A DNA stretch of 64,000 bases from Thiodiazotropha sp040793985 (GCA_040793985.1 JBFNJI010000028.1:1-64000), one strand, 5' to 3'. Numbered from the stretch's first letter, positions 36,644 to 45,935 are shown. Notes: generated from the sequence alone by a model not told the origin. Numbers and translations: made by a program.

Positions 36644-38257
36644 ATGTCCACCACAACATCGAGTCTCTGGCAACAACCGCAGGAGGTTAGAGTAACCGGA
36701 CCCATGGCTCCGGGATACGAGGCTATCCTCTCAACGGAGGCACTCCAGTTCGTTGCCGAACTTGAACGTAACTTTGGCAGCAGGCGGCAGGATCTGCTGA
36801 AACTGAGAACGCAGAGACAAGAGCGACTCAATCGTGGTGAACTGCCCGATTTTCTCGAGCGAACCTCCGGTATCCGTCAATCGGAGTGGAAGGTAAAGTC
36901 GGCACCGCAGGATCTTCAGGACCGACGTGTGGAGATCACCGGCCCGGTCGATCGCAAGATGCTGATCAATGCATTGAATTCCGGTGCGAAGTGTTTCATG
37001 GCCGATCTGGAAGATGCCCATTCGCCCACCTGGCAGGCGACGATGGAGGGCCAGGTCAATTTGCGGGACGCGGTTAACCGGACCCTCTCCTACACCAGCC
37101 CGGAAGGCAAGTCCTACAAGCTCAAGGATGAAGTGGCGACACTGCTCGTGCGTCCCAGGGGCTGGCACCTGGAAGAGAAACACGTCCTGGTGGACGGACG
37201 CAGGCTTTCCGCCGCCCTGTTCGATTTCGGTCTCTACCTGTTCCACAACGCAAAGCAGCTCCTCGAATTGGGTAGTGGTCCCTATCTCTACCTGCCGAAG
37301 ATGGAGAGTCATCTCGAGGCCCAGTTGTGGCGGGACATCTTTAGCTGGACCGAGAAGCGCTTGGGTCTGGAGCTGGGTACTATCCGATGTACGGTGCTGA
37401 TCGAGACGATTACCGCCGTGTTCGAGATGGATGAGATTCTGTATGAGCTGCGCGACTCCATCTGCGGACTCAATTGCGGTCGCTGGGACTATATCTTCAG
37501 CTTCATCAAACGTTTTCATGCCCATGCCGAATTTGTCCTTCCCGATCGCAGCCTGGTAACCATGGCGGTTCCCTTTCTGAGTACCTATTCGAAACTGCTG
37601 GTCAACACCTGCCATCGCCGTGGTGCCCATGCCATGGGCGGCATGGCGGCGCAGATTCCCATCCGCGATGACGCCAAGGCCGATGCCGAAGCCAAGGAGA
37701 AGGTGAGACAGGACAAAGTGCGGGAGGCGGAGAACGGACATGACGGCACTTGGGTTGCCCACCCCGGGCTGGTTCCGATAGCGATGGAGGTCTTCGACCG
37801 TTACATGCCCGGTGCCAATCAGCTCGAGCATAGGCATGCCGATCTGATTGCGACCAGCAATGAGTTGCTGGCGGTGCCGGAGGGCGAGATCACCGAAGCC
37901 GGTCTGCGCAACAACATCAGTGCAGCACTGTGCTACATGGCTGCCTGGCTGGGTGGACGCGGGGCTGTGCCGATTCACCATCTGATGGAGGATGCGGCAA
38001 CCGCGGAGATTGCCCGCTCCCAGATCTGGCAGTGGATCCGCTACCCCAAAGGGGTGTTCAACGACGGCCGCAAAGTCACCTACCAGTTGTTTGATCAGGC
38101 GGTCAGCGATGAGCTTGACCTGGTCCGTGACGAGGTCGGCGAACTGGCCTTTGAGGCAGGGCACTACGAACAGGCGGCCTCGCTGTTGAGACAGATCGTC
38201 GCCGCCGATGAATTCGAGGAGTTTCTGACCCTTCCTGCCTATGAACAACTCGATTGA
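36644..38257 (+). CDS. aceB: Malate synthase A
   Basis: A 537-residue enzyme (E. coli AceB 533) that condenses glyoxylate and acetyl-CoA to malate. Characteristic segments are CFMADLEDAHSPTW, VRPRGWHLEEKHV, GTIRCTVLIETITAVFEMDEI, LNCGRWDYIFSFIK and the catalytic-Asp region MEDAATAEIARSQIWQW. ATG 36644 is preferred over GTG 36620 because GAGGAG lies upstream at about 12 bases and the N-terminus then matches the family. It is followed after 49 bases by aceA. Confidence 0.95.
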   Translation: MSTTTSSLWQQPQEVRVTGPMAPGYEAILSTEALQFVAELERNFGSRRQDLLKLRTQRQERLNRGELPDFLERTSGIRQSEWKVKSAPQDLQDRRVEITGPVDRKMLINALNSGAKCFMADLEDAHSPTWQATMEGQVNLRDAVNRTLSYTSPEGKSYKLKDEVATLLVRPRGWHLEEKHVLVDGRRLSAALFDFGLYLFHNAKQLLELGSGPYLYLPKMESHLEAQLWRDIFSWTEKRLGLELGTIRCTVLIETITAVFEMDEILYELRDSICGLNCGRWDYIFSFIKRFHAHAEFVLPDRSLVTMAVPFLSTYSKLLVNTCHRRGAHAMGGMAAQIPIRDDAKADAEAKEKVRQDKVREAENGHDGTWVAHPGLVPIAMEVFDRYMPGANQLEHRHADLIATSNELLAVPEGEITEAGLRNNISAALCYMAAWLGGRGAVPIHHLMEDAATAEIARSQIWQWIRYPKGVFNDGRKVTYQLFDQAVSDELDLVRDEVGELAFEAGHYEQAASLLRQIVAADEFEEFLTLPAYEQLD

Positions 38258-38306
38258 GCCTAGGCGCAACTATATATCGAAACCTTGATACCCACTGGAG
38301 AAATTG

Positions 38307-39629
38307 ATGACACGCAAAGAACAGATCGAAGCCTTGGAAAAGGATTGGGCGGAAAACCCTCGCTGGACCGACGTAAAGCGCGGTTATAGCGCAGAAGACG
38401 TAGTGCGTCTTCGCGGCTCGGTTCAACCTGAGTACACCTATGCAAAGAATGGAGCGGAAAAGCTCTGGAAACTGGTTCATGGTGATGCCAAGAAGGGGTA
38501 TGTCAACAGCATGGGCGCGATCACCGGTGGGCAGGCGATGCAGCAGGCCAAGGCCGGCATCGAGGCGATCTATCTCTCCGGCTGGCAGGTGGCGGCGGAT
38601 GGCAATACCTCCGAGACCATGTACCCGGATCAGTCTCTCTATGCCTACGACTCGGTACCTACCATGGTGAGGCGTATCAACAGTGCCTTCAAGCGTGCGG
38701 ATGAGATCCAGTGGTCGCGTGACATCGGCCCAGAGGATGAGTCTTATGTCGACTATTTTCTGCCTATCGTGGCCGATGCCGAGGCCGGTTTCGGGGGTGT
38801 GCTGAATGCCTTCGAGCTGATGAAGAATATGATTTCCGCAGGCGCGGCCGGCGTACACTATGAGGATCAGCTTGCCGCAGTGAAGAAGTGTGGCCACATG
38901 GGCGGCAAGGTATTGGTACCGACCCAGGAGGCGGTGCAAAAGCTGATTGCCGCGCGCCTGGCTGCCGATGTCATGGGTGTGCCTACCCTGGTACTGGCGC
39001 GCACCGATTCAGAAGCGGCCAATCTGTTGACCTCAGACGTCGACGCCAATGATCAACCCTTTCTTACGGGTGAGCGTACCGGCGAAGGGTTCTACCGGGT
39101 CAAGAACGGCCTGGAGCAGGCGATTTCACGTGGCTTGGCCTATGCTCCCTTTGCGGATCTGGTGTGGTGCGAGACAGGGACGCCGGACCTCGGTTTTGCC
39201 CGCGAATTCGCCGAGGCGGTATTGGCGGAAAATCCCAATAAGCTGCTTGCCTACAACTGCTCGCCCTCGTTCAACTGGAAAAAGAACCTGGACGACAGGA
39301 CCATTGCAAAATTCCAGGATGAACTCTCAGCCATGGGTTACAAATACCAGTTCATCACCCTAGCCGGTATCCATAACATGTGGTTCAACATGTTCGACCT
39401 TGCCTACGACTATGCCCGCGGCGAGGGTATGAAACACTATGTGGAAAAGGTTCAGGAACCCGAATTTGCGGCACGGGATAAGGGTTATACCTTCGTCTCC
39501 CATCAGCAGGAGGTCGGTGCCGGCTATTTCGACGATGTCACCACGGTGATCCAGGGCGGCGCCTCTTCAGTTACCGCTTTGACCGGCTCCACAGAAGAGG
39601 AGCAATTCGATAGCGCAGCTGGGATGTAG
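38307..39629 (+). CDS. aceA: Isocitrate lyase
   Basis: A 440-residue enzyme (E. coli 434) that splits isocitrate to succinate and glyoxylate. The catalytic signature KKCGHMGGKVL is present at about residues 193-203, together with PIVADAEAGFGG, GVHYEDQL and NCSPSFNWKK. ATG 38307 follows CTGGAGAAA; the adjacent TTG at 38304 is less likely. It is co-transcribed with aceB, and the transcript ends in a structured 3' region and a strong terminator. Confidence 0.96.
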   Translation: MTRKEQIEALEKDWAENPRWTDVKRGYSAEDVVRLRGSVQPEYTYAKNGAEKLWKLVHGDAKKGYVNSMGAITGGQAMQQAKAGIEAIYLSGWQVAADGNTSETMYPDQSLYAYDSVPTMVRRINSAFKRADEIQWSRDIGPEDESYVDYFLPIVADAEAGFGGVLNAFELMKNMISAGAAGVHYEDQLAAVKKCGHMGGKVLVPTQEAVQKLIAARLAADVMGVPTLVLARTDSEAANLLTSDVDANDQPFLTGERTGEGFYRVKNGLEQAISRGLAYAPFADLVWCETGTPDLGFAREFAEAVLAENPNKLLAYNCSPSFNWKKNLDDRTIAKFQDELSAMGYKYQFITLAGIHNMWFNMFDLAYDYARGEGMKHYVEKVQEPEFAARDKGYTFVSHQQEVGAGYFDDVTTVIQGGASSVTALTGSTEEEQFDSAAGM

Positions 39630-39640
39630 CCTTCGTTTTT

Positions 39641-39700
39641 CACACGCAGCTGATTTCGCATCAGTCCTCATTCCCCTCTGAGACTGTGCTGCTGCGTGTG
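39641..39700 (+). ncRNA. Long stem-loop in aceA 3' untranslated region
   Basis: CACACGCAGC (39641-39650) pairs perfectly with GCTGCGTGTG (39691-39700). Inside, CAGTCCTCA pairs with TGAGACTG with one bulged base, giving an extended 60-base hairpin. It lies between the aceA stop and a strong terminator, so a stable 3'-derived small RNA could be released here. It may equally be only a 3'-end stabiliser. Confidence 0.35.
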
Positions 39701-39722
39701 CATTATCATTTTCTGCCCTTCT

Positions 39723-39750
39723 GCCGCGCTCCAATGCGCGGCTTTTTTTT
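39723..39750 (+). terminator. Intrinsic terminator of aceB-aceA
   Basis: GCCGCGC (39723-39729) pairs with GCGCGGC (39736-39742) over a 6-base loop and is followed by eight T residues. Confidence 0.93.
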
Positions 39751-39815
39751 GCCGGCAACAGGGGAACAACAGTGTGTGTGACAAGCTATAACCTATAGTG
39801 AGCATGGAGAGAATC

Positions 39816-40310
39816 ATGAACAAGAGCGATGTAACTATGAAGACGGCAGACCTCTACGACAGCCACGAAGAGAACCTGCAGATCTGCAACCCGGGTTATC
39901 GTCATTATGGCGGTAAGCGGGTTTTCCATGGTCCGATTGCAACCCTGAAGTGTTTCGAGGACAACTCACTGGTGCGCGAACTATTGGGTCAGCCGGGAGA
40001 GGGCAGGGTACTCGTTATCGATGGCGGTGGCTCCTTGCGCTGTGCGCTCTTAGGCGATCTTTTGGCGCAGCGGGCGGTCGATAACGGCTGGACCGGTGTC
40101 GTGGTGCATGGCTGCATACGAGACTCGGCGGAAATCGCAGAGATGCCCCTCGGTGTCATGGCGCTGGCGACCAATCCCCGTAAAAGCGTAAAGAAGGGGG
40201 CCGGGGAGGCTGGCCGCGCGGTCCGTTTCAGCGGTGTGACTTTCAGACAGGGAGAGTGGATTTACGCAGACGATGACGGTGTTGTGCTGTCGGTTGATGC
40301 GCTGACCTGA
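39816..40310 (+). CDS. rraA: RraA, regulator of ribonuclease E activity
   Basis: A 164-residue RraA-family protein (E. coli 161). It binds RNase E and reduces mRNA decay; the family fold derives from a dimethylmenaquinone-methyltransferase-like/aldolase lineage. Segments GGKRVFHGPIATLKCFEDNSLV, GGGSLRCALLGD and GVVVHGCIRDSAE are typical. ATG 39816 has GGAGAG upstream; ATG 39837 would align more closely to the E. coli N-terminus. It has its own promoter region after the aceA terminator. Confidence 0.9.
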   Translation: MNKSDVTMKTADLYDSHEENLQICNPGYRHYGGKRVFHGPIATLKCFEDNSLVRELLGQPGEGRVLVIDGGGSLRCALLGDLLAQRAVDNGWTGVVVHGCIRDSAEIAEMPLGVMALATNPRKSVKKGAGEAGRAVRFSGVTFRQGEWIYADDDGVVLSVDALT

Positions 40311-40503
40311 GAGCGGATTCCGGGGAGAGTGCAGCATAATTCAAGCTATTGAAATTAAGACAAGAAACCGTTGTCAAGTAAATATGTTACCTCGTGTTAA
40401 TGAAATAAGTTATTCATTTGCCAAGGTGGCCCGTTATGCTGTTATCCGTTGAGGATTTGTTTAATATTGGTTTTCTCTAGGGATACAAAAGGAGTAAGGG
40501 ATT

Positions 40504-41070
40504 ATGACAGTCACGCTTTTTTTCGAGGATTTTGATGGCAATGGAATCGGCTTTGCCTCAGGCTACAGGTTTGACACGAACCCATTCGGTGTTTGGGATG
40601 TTGGAGGGAATGCACCACCCGGTTTTGGTCAATGGATGCGCTTTTCCGGGGATGATCCCGCAGAGCCGAATCTGACCCCTGGTACAGGCGGATACGCCGC
40701 GATACGTATCGCTGACACCCCCGATTTTGGGGATAACACATACTGGATGGTCAGTCCGTTGATTGATACCAGGAACCATACTGATCTGGCTTTAGCTCTC
40801 GATCTGCACTATCGGGCCAGTGGGAGTCCGCAAGAAGCAACCCTCAGGATCCTCATGCGTCGGGTAGGTGAGTCGCCGGTAACGCTGGCAGATATAAATC
40901 AGGCCACAACGGGAAGCCATGAAACGAGTGAGCATATGTCATGGGATATAGCGCCAGGTGCAGATTTTCTGCAATTTGCATTCATGTACAGCAACACCAG
41001 TATGAACCCTACACCCGCATCCATTCAGTTGGACAATATAAGACTTACCGGAACCACGGCTTGCTCGTAA
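40504..41070 (+). CDS. Jelly-roll (choice-of-anchor J-like) protein
   Basis: A 188-residue protein without signal peptide. It opens with LFFEDFDGNGIGF, the FxEDF start of choice-of-anchor J/cleaved-adhesin-like beta-sandwich domains. Later come DNTYWMVSPLIDT and SIQLDNIRLTG, also typical. Such domains bind carbohydrate or surface partners and usually sit in larger exported proteins; here the domain is alone. An AGGAG ribosome site precedes the ATG. A decayed second copy of its N-terminus lies at 41275-41358, beyond a hairpin repeat. Confidence 0.6.
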   Translation: MTVTLFFEDFDGNGIGFASGYRFDTNPFGVWDVGGNAPPGFGQWMRFSGDDPAEPNLTPGTGGYAAIRIADTPDFGDNTYWMVSPLIDTRNHTDLALALDLHYRASGSPQEATLRILMRRVGESPVTLADINQATTGSHETSEHMSWDIAPGADFLQFAFMYSNTSMNPTPASIQLDNIRLTGTTACS

Positions 41071-41101
41071 TCAAAAAGCTCAATTCCTAATCAACGGCGG
41101 G

Positions 41102-41195
41102 CAACGCCGAGTCGCGCTTACTTAGCGTACCCAAAGGGTACTCCCTTCGGAGTGCAATCCGAAGGGCTGGGTCTATTTTCCGCCCAGCGGCGTTG
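41102..41195. repeat. Multi-hairpin intergenic element with terminal inverted repeats
   Basis: CAACGCCG at 41102-41109 and CGGCGTTG at 41188-41195 close the element. Inside are three tandem perfect hairpins: 41127-41132/41136-41141, 41143-41150/41159-41166 and 41166-41171/41183-41188. This looks like a mobile miniature element or REP-type repeat, inserted between a jelly-roll gene and its degenerate copy. The flanking 41196-41274 and 41359-41521 hold no gene I can support. Confidence 0.6.
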
Positions 41196-41274
41196 TCATT
41201 CGCTGCCGCGATCTAATCTTTACAAGGGAATATCTTAAGCTAAGGACTGAAACACGAAAGGATTTAGGGAAAGG

Positions 41275-41358
41275 ATATCTCAAGAAACACTGCTTTTTGA
41301 TGATTTTGACGGTAACGGCATTGGGATTAACACAGGGCCATTCGACTCATGGTTATGA
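41275..41358 (+). pseudogene. Degenerate copy of the jelly-roll gene start
   Basis: In frame from ATA 41275 the sequence encodes ETLLFDDFDGNGIG, closely matching VTLFFEDFDGNGIG of the gene at 40504. A ribosome-site-like AGGGAAAGG precedes it at the correct distance, but the start codon is ATA instead of ATG. A TGA stop falls at 41356-41358, and no further similarity follows. It appears to be a remnant of a tandem duplication. Confidence 0.6.
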
Positions 41359-41521
41359 GCAACTGGCCGTTGGTGTTCAATCGACAGGATCTAGCCGAAA
41401 TGGACGAGTGGACGACAGGAATGTGCAACTCCAATCGATATCAGTGAAGCCAATAATAGTGAAAAGAGCTTAAAATATCTGTATAAACAATGGTTGATGC
41501 AAACTGACTTCACGGTTTTTA

Positions 41522-42583
41522 ATGATGCTGTTACTCATTGTTTATGTCCTCATCGCCCTGGGCTTTTCATTTCTCTGTTCCATCGCTGAAGCGGTGATAC
41601 TCAGCATTACCCATCCCTACATCTCCGTACTGGAACAGGAAGGCAGCCGGTCTGCCCCGGTTTTGCGGGAGATGAAACGGAATATCAATGACCCTTTGGC
41701 GGCGATTCTCACCTTGAACACCACGGCACACACTATAGGCGCTGCCGGAGCAGGTGCGCAGGCGGCGGTGGTGTTTGGCAGCGGTTATGTCGGTGTTGCC
41801 TCGGGTGTGCTCACTTTCATGATACTGGTGTTTTCCGAGATCATTCCAAAAACGCTGGGCGCCACCTATTGGCGACAGCTTGCGCCGTTAACCGCCTACA
41901 CACTCAAATTTCTCATCTGGATACTCTATCCGTTTGTAGTGATGTCAGCGATGTTGACGCGTTTGCTTTCAAGGGGTAAGGCCCACGGTCAATTCCGCAG
42001 GGACGAGTTTACTGCGATGGCGGAAGCCGGGATCGAAGAGGGTAAACTCGATCAGCACGAATCGTTGATTCTGAAGAATCTGTTTTTGCTAAAGGAGACC
42101 CGTGTTACCGACGTGATGACGCCGCGGACGGTGGTCTTTTCGTTGGATGAGGGAGCGCTCGTCAAGGACTACTTCGATCAGCACAACAGCAGCCGGTTTT
42201 CACGAATACCGGTCTACAAAAAGGATCGGGATCATGTCACCGGCTTCGTCCTGCGCAGCGATCTGCTGCTTTCTCACGCACGTGGAAATTCCGAGAACAG
42301 CCTTGAGGTCTACCGTCGCGAAATGCCGGCTGTCCCGGATACCAGCTCTCTTCAGACCGCGTTCGAACTCTTTATGGAAAAACGCAGCCATATCATGCTG
42401 GTGGTGGATGAATATGGCAGCATGTCCGGGATACTCACGCTGGAGGATATCCTTGAGACAATTCTCGGTATCGAGATAATCGACGAGGGCGATCGCATTG
42501 ACGATATGCGCAAACTGGCCAGGCGGTTGTGGAAGAAAAGGGCGGCGGTAATGGGTCTTGAAGTCGACGAAGGTGAGGATTGA
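41522..42583 (+). CDS. CNNM/CorC-like membrane protein with CBS pair
   Basis: A 353-residue protein. An N-terminal DUF21 membrane domain (about 1-155, four hydrophobic segments; FSEIIPKTLGA is typical) is joined to a CBS pair (about 190-325; VTDVMTPRTVVFSL, VVDEYGSMSGILTLEDILE). Relatives are implicated in magnesium or other divalent cation homeostasis. The usual C-terminal CorC/HlyC domain is missing; the chain ends with a short basic then acidic tail. It is convergent with ppnN. Confidence 0.85.
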   Translation: MMLLLIVYVLIALGFSFLCSIAEAVILSITHPYISVLEQEGSRSAPVLREMKRNINDPLAAILTLNTTAHTIGAAGAGAQAAVVFGSGYVGVASGVLTFMILVFSEIIPKTLGATYWRQLAPLTAYTLKFLIWILYPFVVMSAMLTRLLSRGKAHGQFRRDEFTAMAEAGIEEGKLDQHESLILKNLFLLKETRVTDVMTPRTVVFSLDEGALVKDYFDQHNSSRFSRIPVYKKDRDHVTGFVLRSDLLLSHARGNSENSLEVYRREMPAVPDTSSLQTAFELFMEKRSHIMLVVDEYGSMSGILTLEDILETILGIEIIDEGDRIDDMRKLARRLWKKRAAVMGLEVDEGED

Positions 42584-42628
42584 AATCGAATCTTGCTTAA
42601 GATTGACTGGGTCAGGGTAGAGAAAATC

Positions 42629-44002
42629 CTAACTCACCAATTGATAACAGGGTAAATAGTCACCCTGCAGCTTCATCCTTTTCTGCTCGGCAAATGAGAT
42701 CAGCAGGCGATCCATGGCAGCGACTATCCCCGCATCGCCATGGATAATGAAGGGTCCATGCTTTTCGACAGCCCGGATTCCGTCTTCCTTCACATTTCCG
42801 GCGACGATGCCGGAAAAGGCGCGTCGCAGATTCGCTGCCATCGCATAACCGTCCTGACCACGGGCCAGATCGAGCTCAGCCATCGCTTGATGAGTGGGTT
42901 GAAATGGTTGTTGCAGCGCTTTCTCTATATACAGGCGCCAGTTGTAGTAGAAGGCGTCATTGCCATCATAACGGTATACCCTGACCTGTTCCATGGCTGC
43001 TGCCAAGTTGCTAGCCACCGTAGTGGGCTCGTCGATGATGACTGAATAGTAATTTTGCGCTTCAGGCCCCAGGGTGGCACAAACAAAGCGATCGATTTCA
43101 GTGAAATAATCCGCGGCTTCGGTGGGACCGGTCAAAATCAAGGGAAACACATGCTCACGGTTTTTTGGATGCATGAGAATACCCAGAAGATAGAGCAACT
43201 CCTCCATGGTGCCGGCACCACCGGGAAAGATCACTATGCCATGACCCACTCTGACAAAGGCTTCCAGGCGCTTTTCGATATCGGGCATTATCACCAGTTC
43301 GTTGACGATGGGATTGGGTGGTTCGGATGCGATGATTCCCGGCTCTGTGATACCGAGGTAGCGGCCACTGCTGATGCGCTGTTTCGCATGTCCGATGGTG
43401 GCTCCTTTCATCGGTCCTTTCATGGCGCCTGGTCCACATCCAGTGCAGACATTCAGCCCTCTCAAGCCCAACTCATAGCCAACCTCCTTGGTATAGTCAT
43501 ATTCACTCCGGCCGATGGAGTGTCCACCCCAACATACCACCAGATTCGGCTCCAGGCCGGTATTCAGCACGCGGGCATTGCGCAGGATATGGAAGACCGC
43601 GGAGGTGATATGGCTGGAATCGGTAAGATCGTAGGCTGATGAGTTTTGAATCTCGTTGTAGACATAGATGATGTCCCGCAATACAGCGAAGAGGTGCTCT
43701 TGAATGCCACGGATCATCTTGTTGTCGACGAAGGCACTGGCAGGTGCATTTTCCAGGCGCAACTTGATGCCCCGGTTGGTCTGCATTAGGTGAATGCCGA
43801 AATCGCGATAGGTCTCGAAGATCTCGCGGGCATTGTCGGTTTCGCTTCCGCAGTTGAGCACCGCCAGGGCGCAACGGCGAAAAAGTCCGTACAGACCGCG
43901 GGCGCTTGTGTCGAGGAGGGCATTGACCTCCAGTTGTGACAAGACCTCTAGGCTGCCCTCAGGCCGGACCGATGAGCTGAGTCTGGATGGGGATGAATTC
44001 AA
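42629..44002 (-). CDS. ppnN: Pyrimidine/purine nucleotide 5'-monophosphate nucleosidase
   Basis: A 457-residue LOG-family enzyme (E. coli PpnN/YgdH 454). It cleaves nucleoside monophosphates to base and ribose phosphate and in E. coli is stimulated by (p)ppGpp. The LOG signature PGGAGTMEELLYLLG is present, with the preceding CGPGAMKGPMKGA segment. The N- and C-terminal extensions of the PpnN group are present, which distinguishes it from short LOG proteins. It is a single gene, convergent with the CBS-domain gene. Confidence 0.9.
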   Translation of the reverse strand: MNSSPSRLSSSVRPEGSLEVLSQLEVNALLDTSARGLYGLFRRCALAVLNCGSETDNAREIFETYRDFGIHLMQTNRGIKLRLENAPASAFVDNKMIRGIQEHLFAVLRDIIYVYNEIQNSSAYDLTDSSHITSAVFHILRNARVLNTGLEPNLVVCWGGHSIGRSEYDYTKEVGYELGLRGLNVCTGCGPGAMKGPMKGATIGHAKQRISSGRYLGITEPGIIASEPPNPIVNELVIMPDIEKRLEAFVRVGHGIVIFPGGAGTMEELLYLLGILMHPKNREHVFPLILTGPTEAADYFTEIDRFVCATLGPEAQNYYSVIIDEPTTVASNLAAAMEQVRVYRYDGNDAFYYNWRLYIEKALQQPFQPTHQAMAELDLARGQDGYAMAANLRRAFSGIVAGNVKEDGIRAVEKHGPFIIHGDAGIVAAMDRLLISFAEQKRMKLQGDYLPCYQLVS

Positions 44003-44148
44003 AGGACTACTTTTATGCCGGTGAGTGTATTTTACGTTTAATGGGAATCTTATATGGAAGCTTAATCAAAGTGAATATAAATCACGATAAAGGCATAGAT
44101 CAATGCGGGCAGAGCGGAATCGCTTGTCACGCTGTAGACAAGGGTCGG

Positions 44149-44181
44149 TACAGAGGGTGCAGCAAGGCTGCGCCCTCTGTA
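44149..44181. terminator. Strong 15-bp stem after secreted protein gene
   Basis: Bases 44149-44163 pair with 44167-44181 over a 3-base AAG loop, with one wobble pair. It begins eight bases after the stop of the minus-strand gene ending at 44189. No T tract follows on that strand, so termination is probable but unproven. Confidence 0.5.
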
Positions 44182-44188
44182 TTGCCGT

Positions 44189-44551
44189 CTACTCCCCTTC
44201 CTTGGAATCGCCGATATAGCCACCGGCACTACTGCTCTGGTTTGAGCCGTCATCGGCATCGTCGGAGGAAGATGTCGTCGTTGTTGTTTTCTTCTTTATC
44301 TTTGTTTTTGTAACATTGCCATCTTCATCCACAGTACGTGTCTTGGTCTTCTCCTTGACCTTGATTTTGGTTTTGGTTTCACCTGCGAGACGCAACGGAG
44401 TACCGGTTGTCATAACAGCGGCACTATCGAAAGGGTTGAGGCTTGTGTTCGGTGTGCCTTCCTGGAGTGCCTGTTCGATTGCGGCCGGTGCCTGCATACT
44501 GGTCATTAGAGCAAGCCCGCTGGAAAGTAGTGAAAATGTCAGTCGTTTCAT
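44189..44551 (-). CDS. Small exported low-complexity protein
   Basis: A 120-residue protein with signal peptide (KRLTFSLLSSGLALMTSMQAPA, cleavage near 24). The mature part has alternating Lys/Thr (KTKIKVKEKTKTRT; KTKIKKKTTTTTSSS) and ends in an Asp/Ser/Gly-rich tail. The basic and acidic blocks suggest a disordered periplasmic or surface protein. Family unknown. Upstream 44552-44951 is 400 bases with no gene I can support; a short plus-strand frame at 44752-44955 overlaps the end of mdh and looks spurious. Confidence 0.6.
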   Translation of the reverse strand: MKRLTFSLLSSGLALMTSMQAPAAIEQALQEGTPNTSLNPFDSAAVMTTGTPLRLAGETKTKIKVKEKTKTRTVDEDGNVTKTKIKKKTTTTTSSSDDADDGSNQSSSAGGYIGDSKEGE

Positions 44552-44951
44552 GGTCGTTTCCCTCGATTTAGATAGTTTCTCGCAACAACATGTTCAGCAG
44601 AGACGAGATGTCATCTCTGCAGCTTGATGCACAACCATCTGTGATACAGACAGTGTTCCTTACTGCCCTATCGATGCTAGCGGAGCTTGCCCGTCCAGGG
44701 GATGGGAAATTCACAAAACCAGTGTGACTTATTTAACATGCTATCGCCGGAATGCCGGATAGGTGCCGATGTTTACTGAGATCGATGGGAACAAGACAGA
44801 TTCCCGCCCCTGTGCCTGGCATCTATTTACCAGCGCAAAGGGGCGGTAGGGTATTGGATAGCGCAAGGCGAATCGAAGCGGGTGCCAGGCAGGTGTTCAT
44901 TCGGGCGGTGAACCCCGGCAGTGTCGATCCGGCGCTGAGGGATGGTGCGGC

Positions 44952-45935
44952 TTAACCGCCCAGCAGGTCCGCGATGATTGCCCGCTCTTCGAGCAGTTCC
45001 TGTTGTGATGCCCTGATGCGTGACATGCTGAAATCATCCAACTCCAGACCCTGTACGATTTCGTAATTGCCGTCCTTGCAGGTGACCGGATAGGAGAAGA
45101 CGATGCCTTCCTCAATGCCGTAGCTGCCATCGGTGGGGATGGCCATGCTGACCCAATCGCCATCCGGTGTGCCCAGTGCCCAGTCGTGCATATGATCGAC
45201 GATGGCATCGGCCGCGGATGCTGCGGAGGAGAGCCCGCGGGCTTCTATGATTTCTGCACCGCGACGCTGAACTCTGGGAATGAAGTGGTCAATGGCCCAA
45301 TCCTGCGATACCAGGTCGTAGACGGGCTTGCCGGAGATTTCGCAGTTATCTATGTGAGGGAATTGAGTGCTCGAATGGTTGCCCCAGACAGTTACTCGTT
45401 TGATATCCGCAACCGGGGAGTTGGTCTTGATTGCCAGCTGGCCGATGGCGCGGTTATGGTCCAGGCGAGTCATCGCGGTGAACTGGCGTTTGTCCAGATC
45501 GGGGGCGTTGGAAGCGGCAATAAGCGCGTTTGTATTTGCCGGATTCCCCACGACCAGGACCTTGATGCCCCTTGAGGCATGGTCGTTGATTGCCTTCCCC
45601 TGATGAGAGAAGATCTTCGCGTTTTCGGTGATCAGGTCTTTGCGCTCCATGCCCTTACCGCGGGGTTTTGCACCAATCAGAATGGCATAATCGCTGTCTC
45701 TAAAACCGATCTCCGGGTTATCCGTCATTACGATGTCATGCAGCAGCGGGAAGGCGCAATCTTCCAGCTCCATACCCACGCCCCTCAAGGATGGCATCGA
45801 TTGGGGAATCTCAAGCAGTTTGAGAATCACAGGTTGATCCGGGCCGAACATGGCGCCGGATGCAATTCGAAATACCAGTGCGTAACCGATATGCCCAGCG
45901 GCACCGGTGATTGTGACTTTTACTGCGGATTTCAT
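44952..45935 (-). CDS. mdh: NAD-dependent malate dehydrogenase
   Basis: A 327-residue enzyme oxidising malate to oxaloacetate. The NAD-binding GAAGHIGYAL is near residues 11-20, the active-site arginine/aspartate segment TRLDHNRA near 155-162 and the catalytic His in VWGNHSSTQFP near 186. Length and these features place it in the cytosolic-like MDH group found in many bacteria, not the 312-residue E. coli type. It links the glyoxylate shunt genes nearby to oxaloacetate formation. A single gene with an AGAGAGGAT ribosome site. Confidence 0.94.
   Translation of the reverse strand: MKSAVKVTITGAAGHIGYALVFRIASGAMFGPDQPVILKLLEIPQSMPSLRGVGMELEDCAFPLLHDIVMTDNPEIGFRDSDYAILIGAKPRGKGMERKDLITENAKIFSHQGKAINDHASRGIKVLVVGNPANTNALIAASNAPDLDKRQFTAMTRLDHNRAIGQLAIKTNSPVADIKRVTVWGNHSSTQFPHIDNCEISGKPVYDLVSQDWAIDHFIPRVQRRGAEIIEARGLSSAASAADAIVDHMHDWALGTPDGDWVSMAIPTDGSYGIEEGIVFSYPVTCKDGNYEIVQGLELDDFSMSRIRASQQELLEERAIIADLLGG

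Noticed and set aside
36731..38269. 512-codon minus-strand frame antisense to aceB
   Set aside because: aceB on the plus strand is unambiguous; the antisense product has no family features.
44752..44955. Small plus-strand frame before the mdh end
   Set aside because: Overlaps the mdh 3' end, lacks a ribosome site and has Arg/Ala-rich shadow composition.
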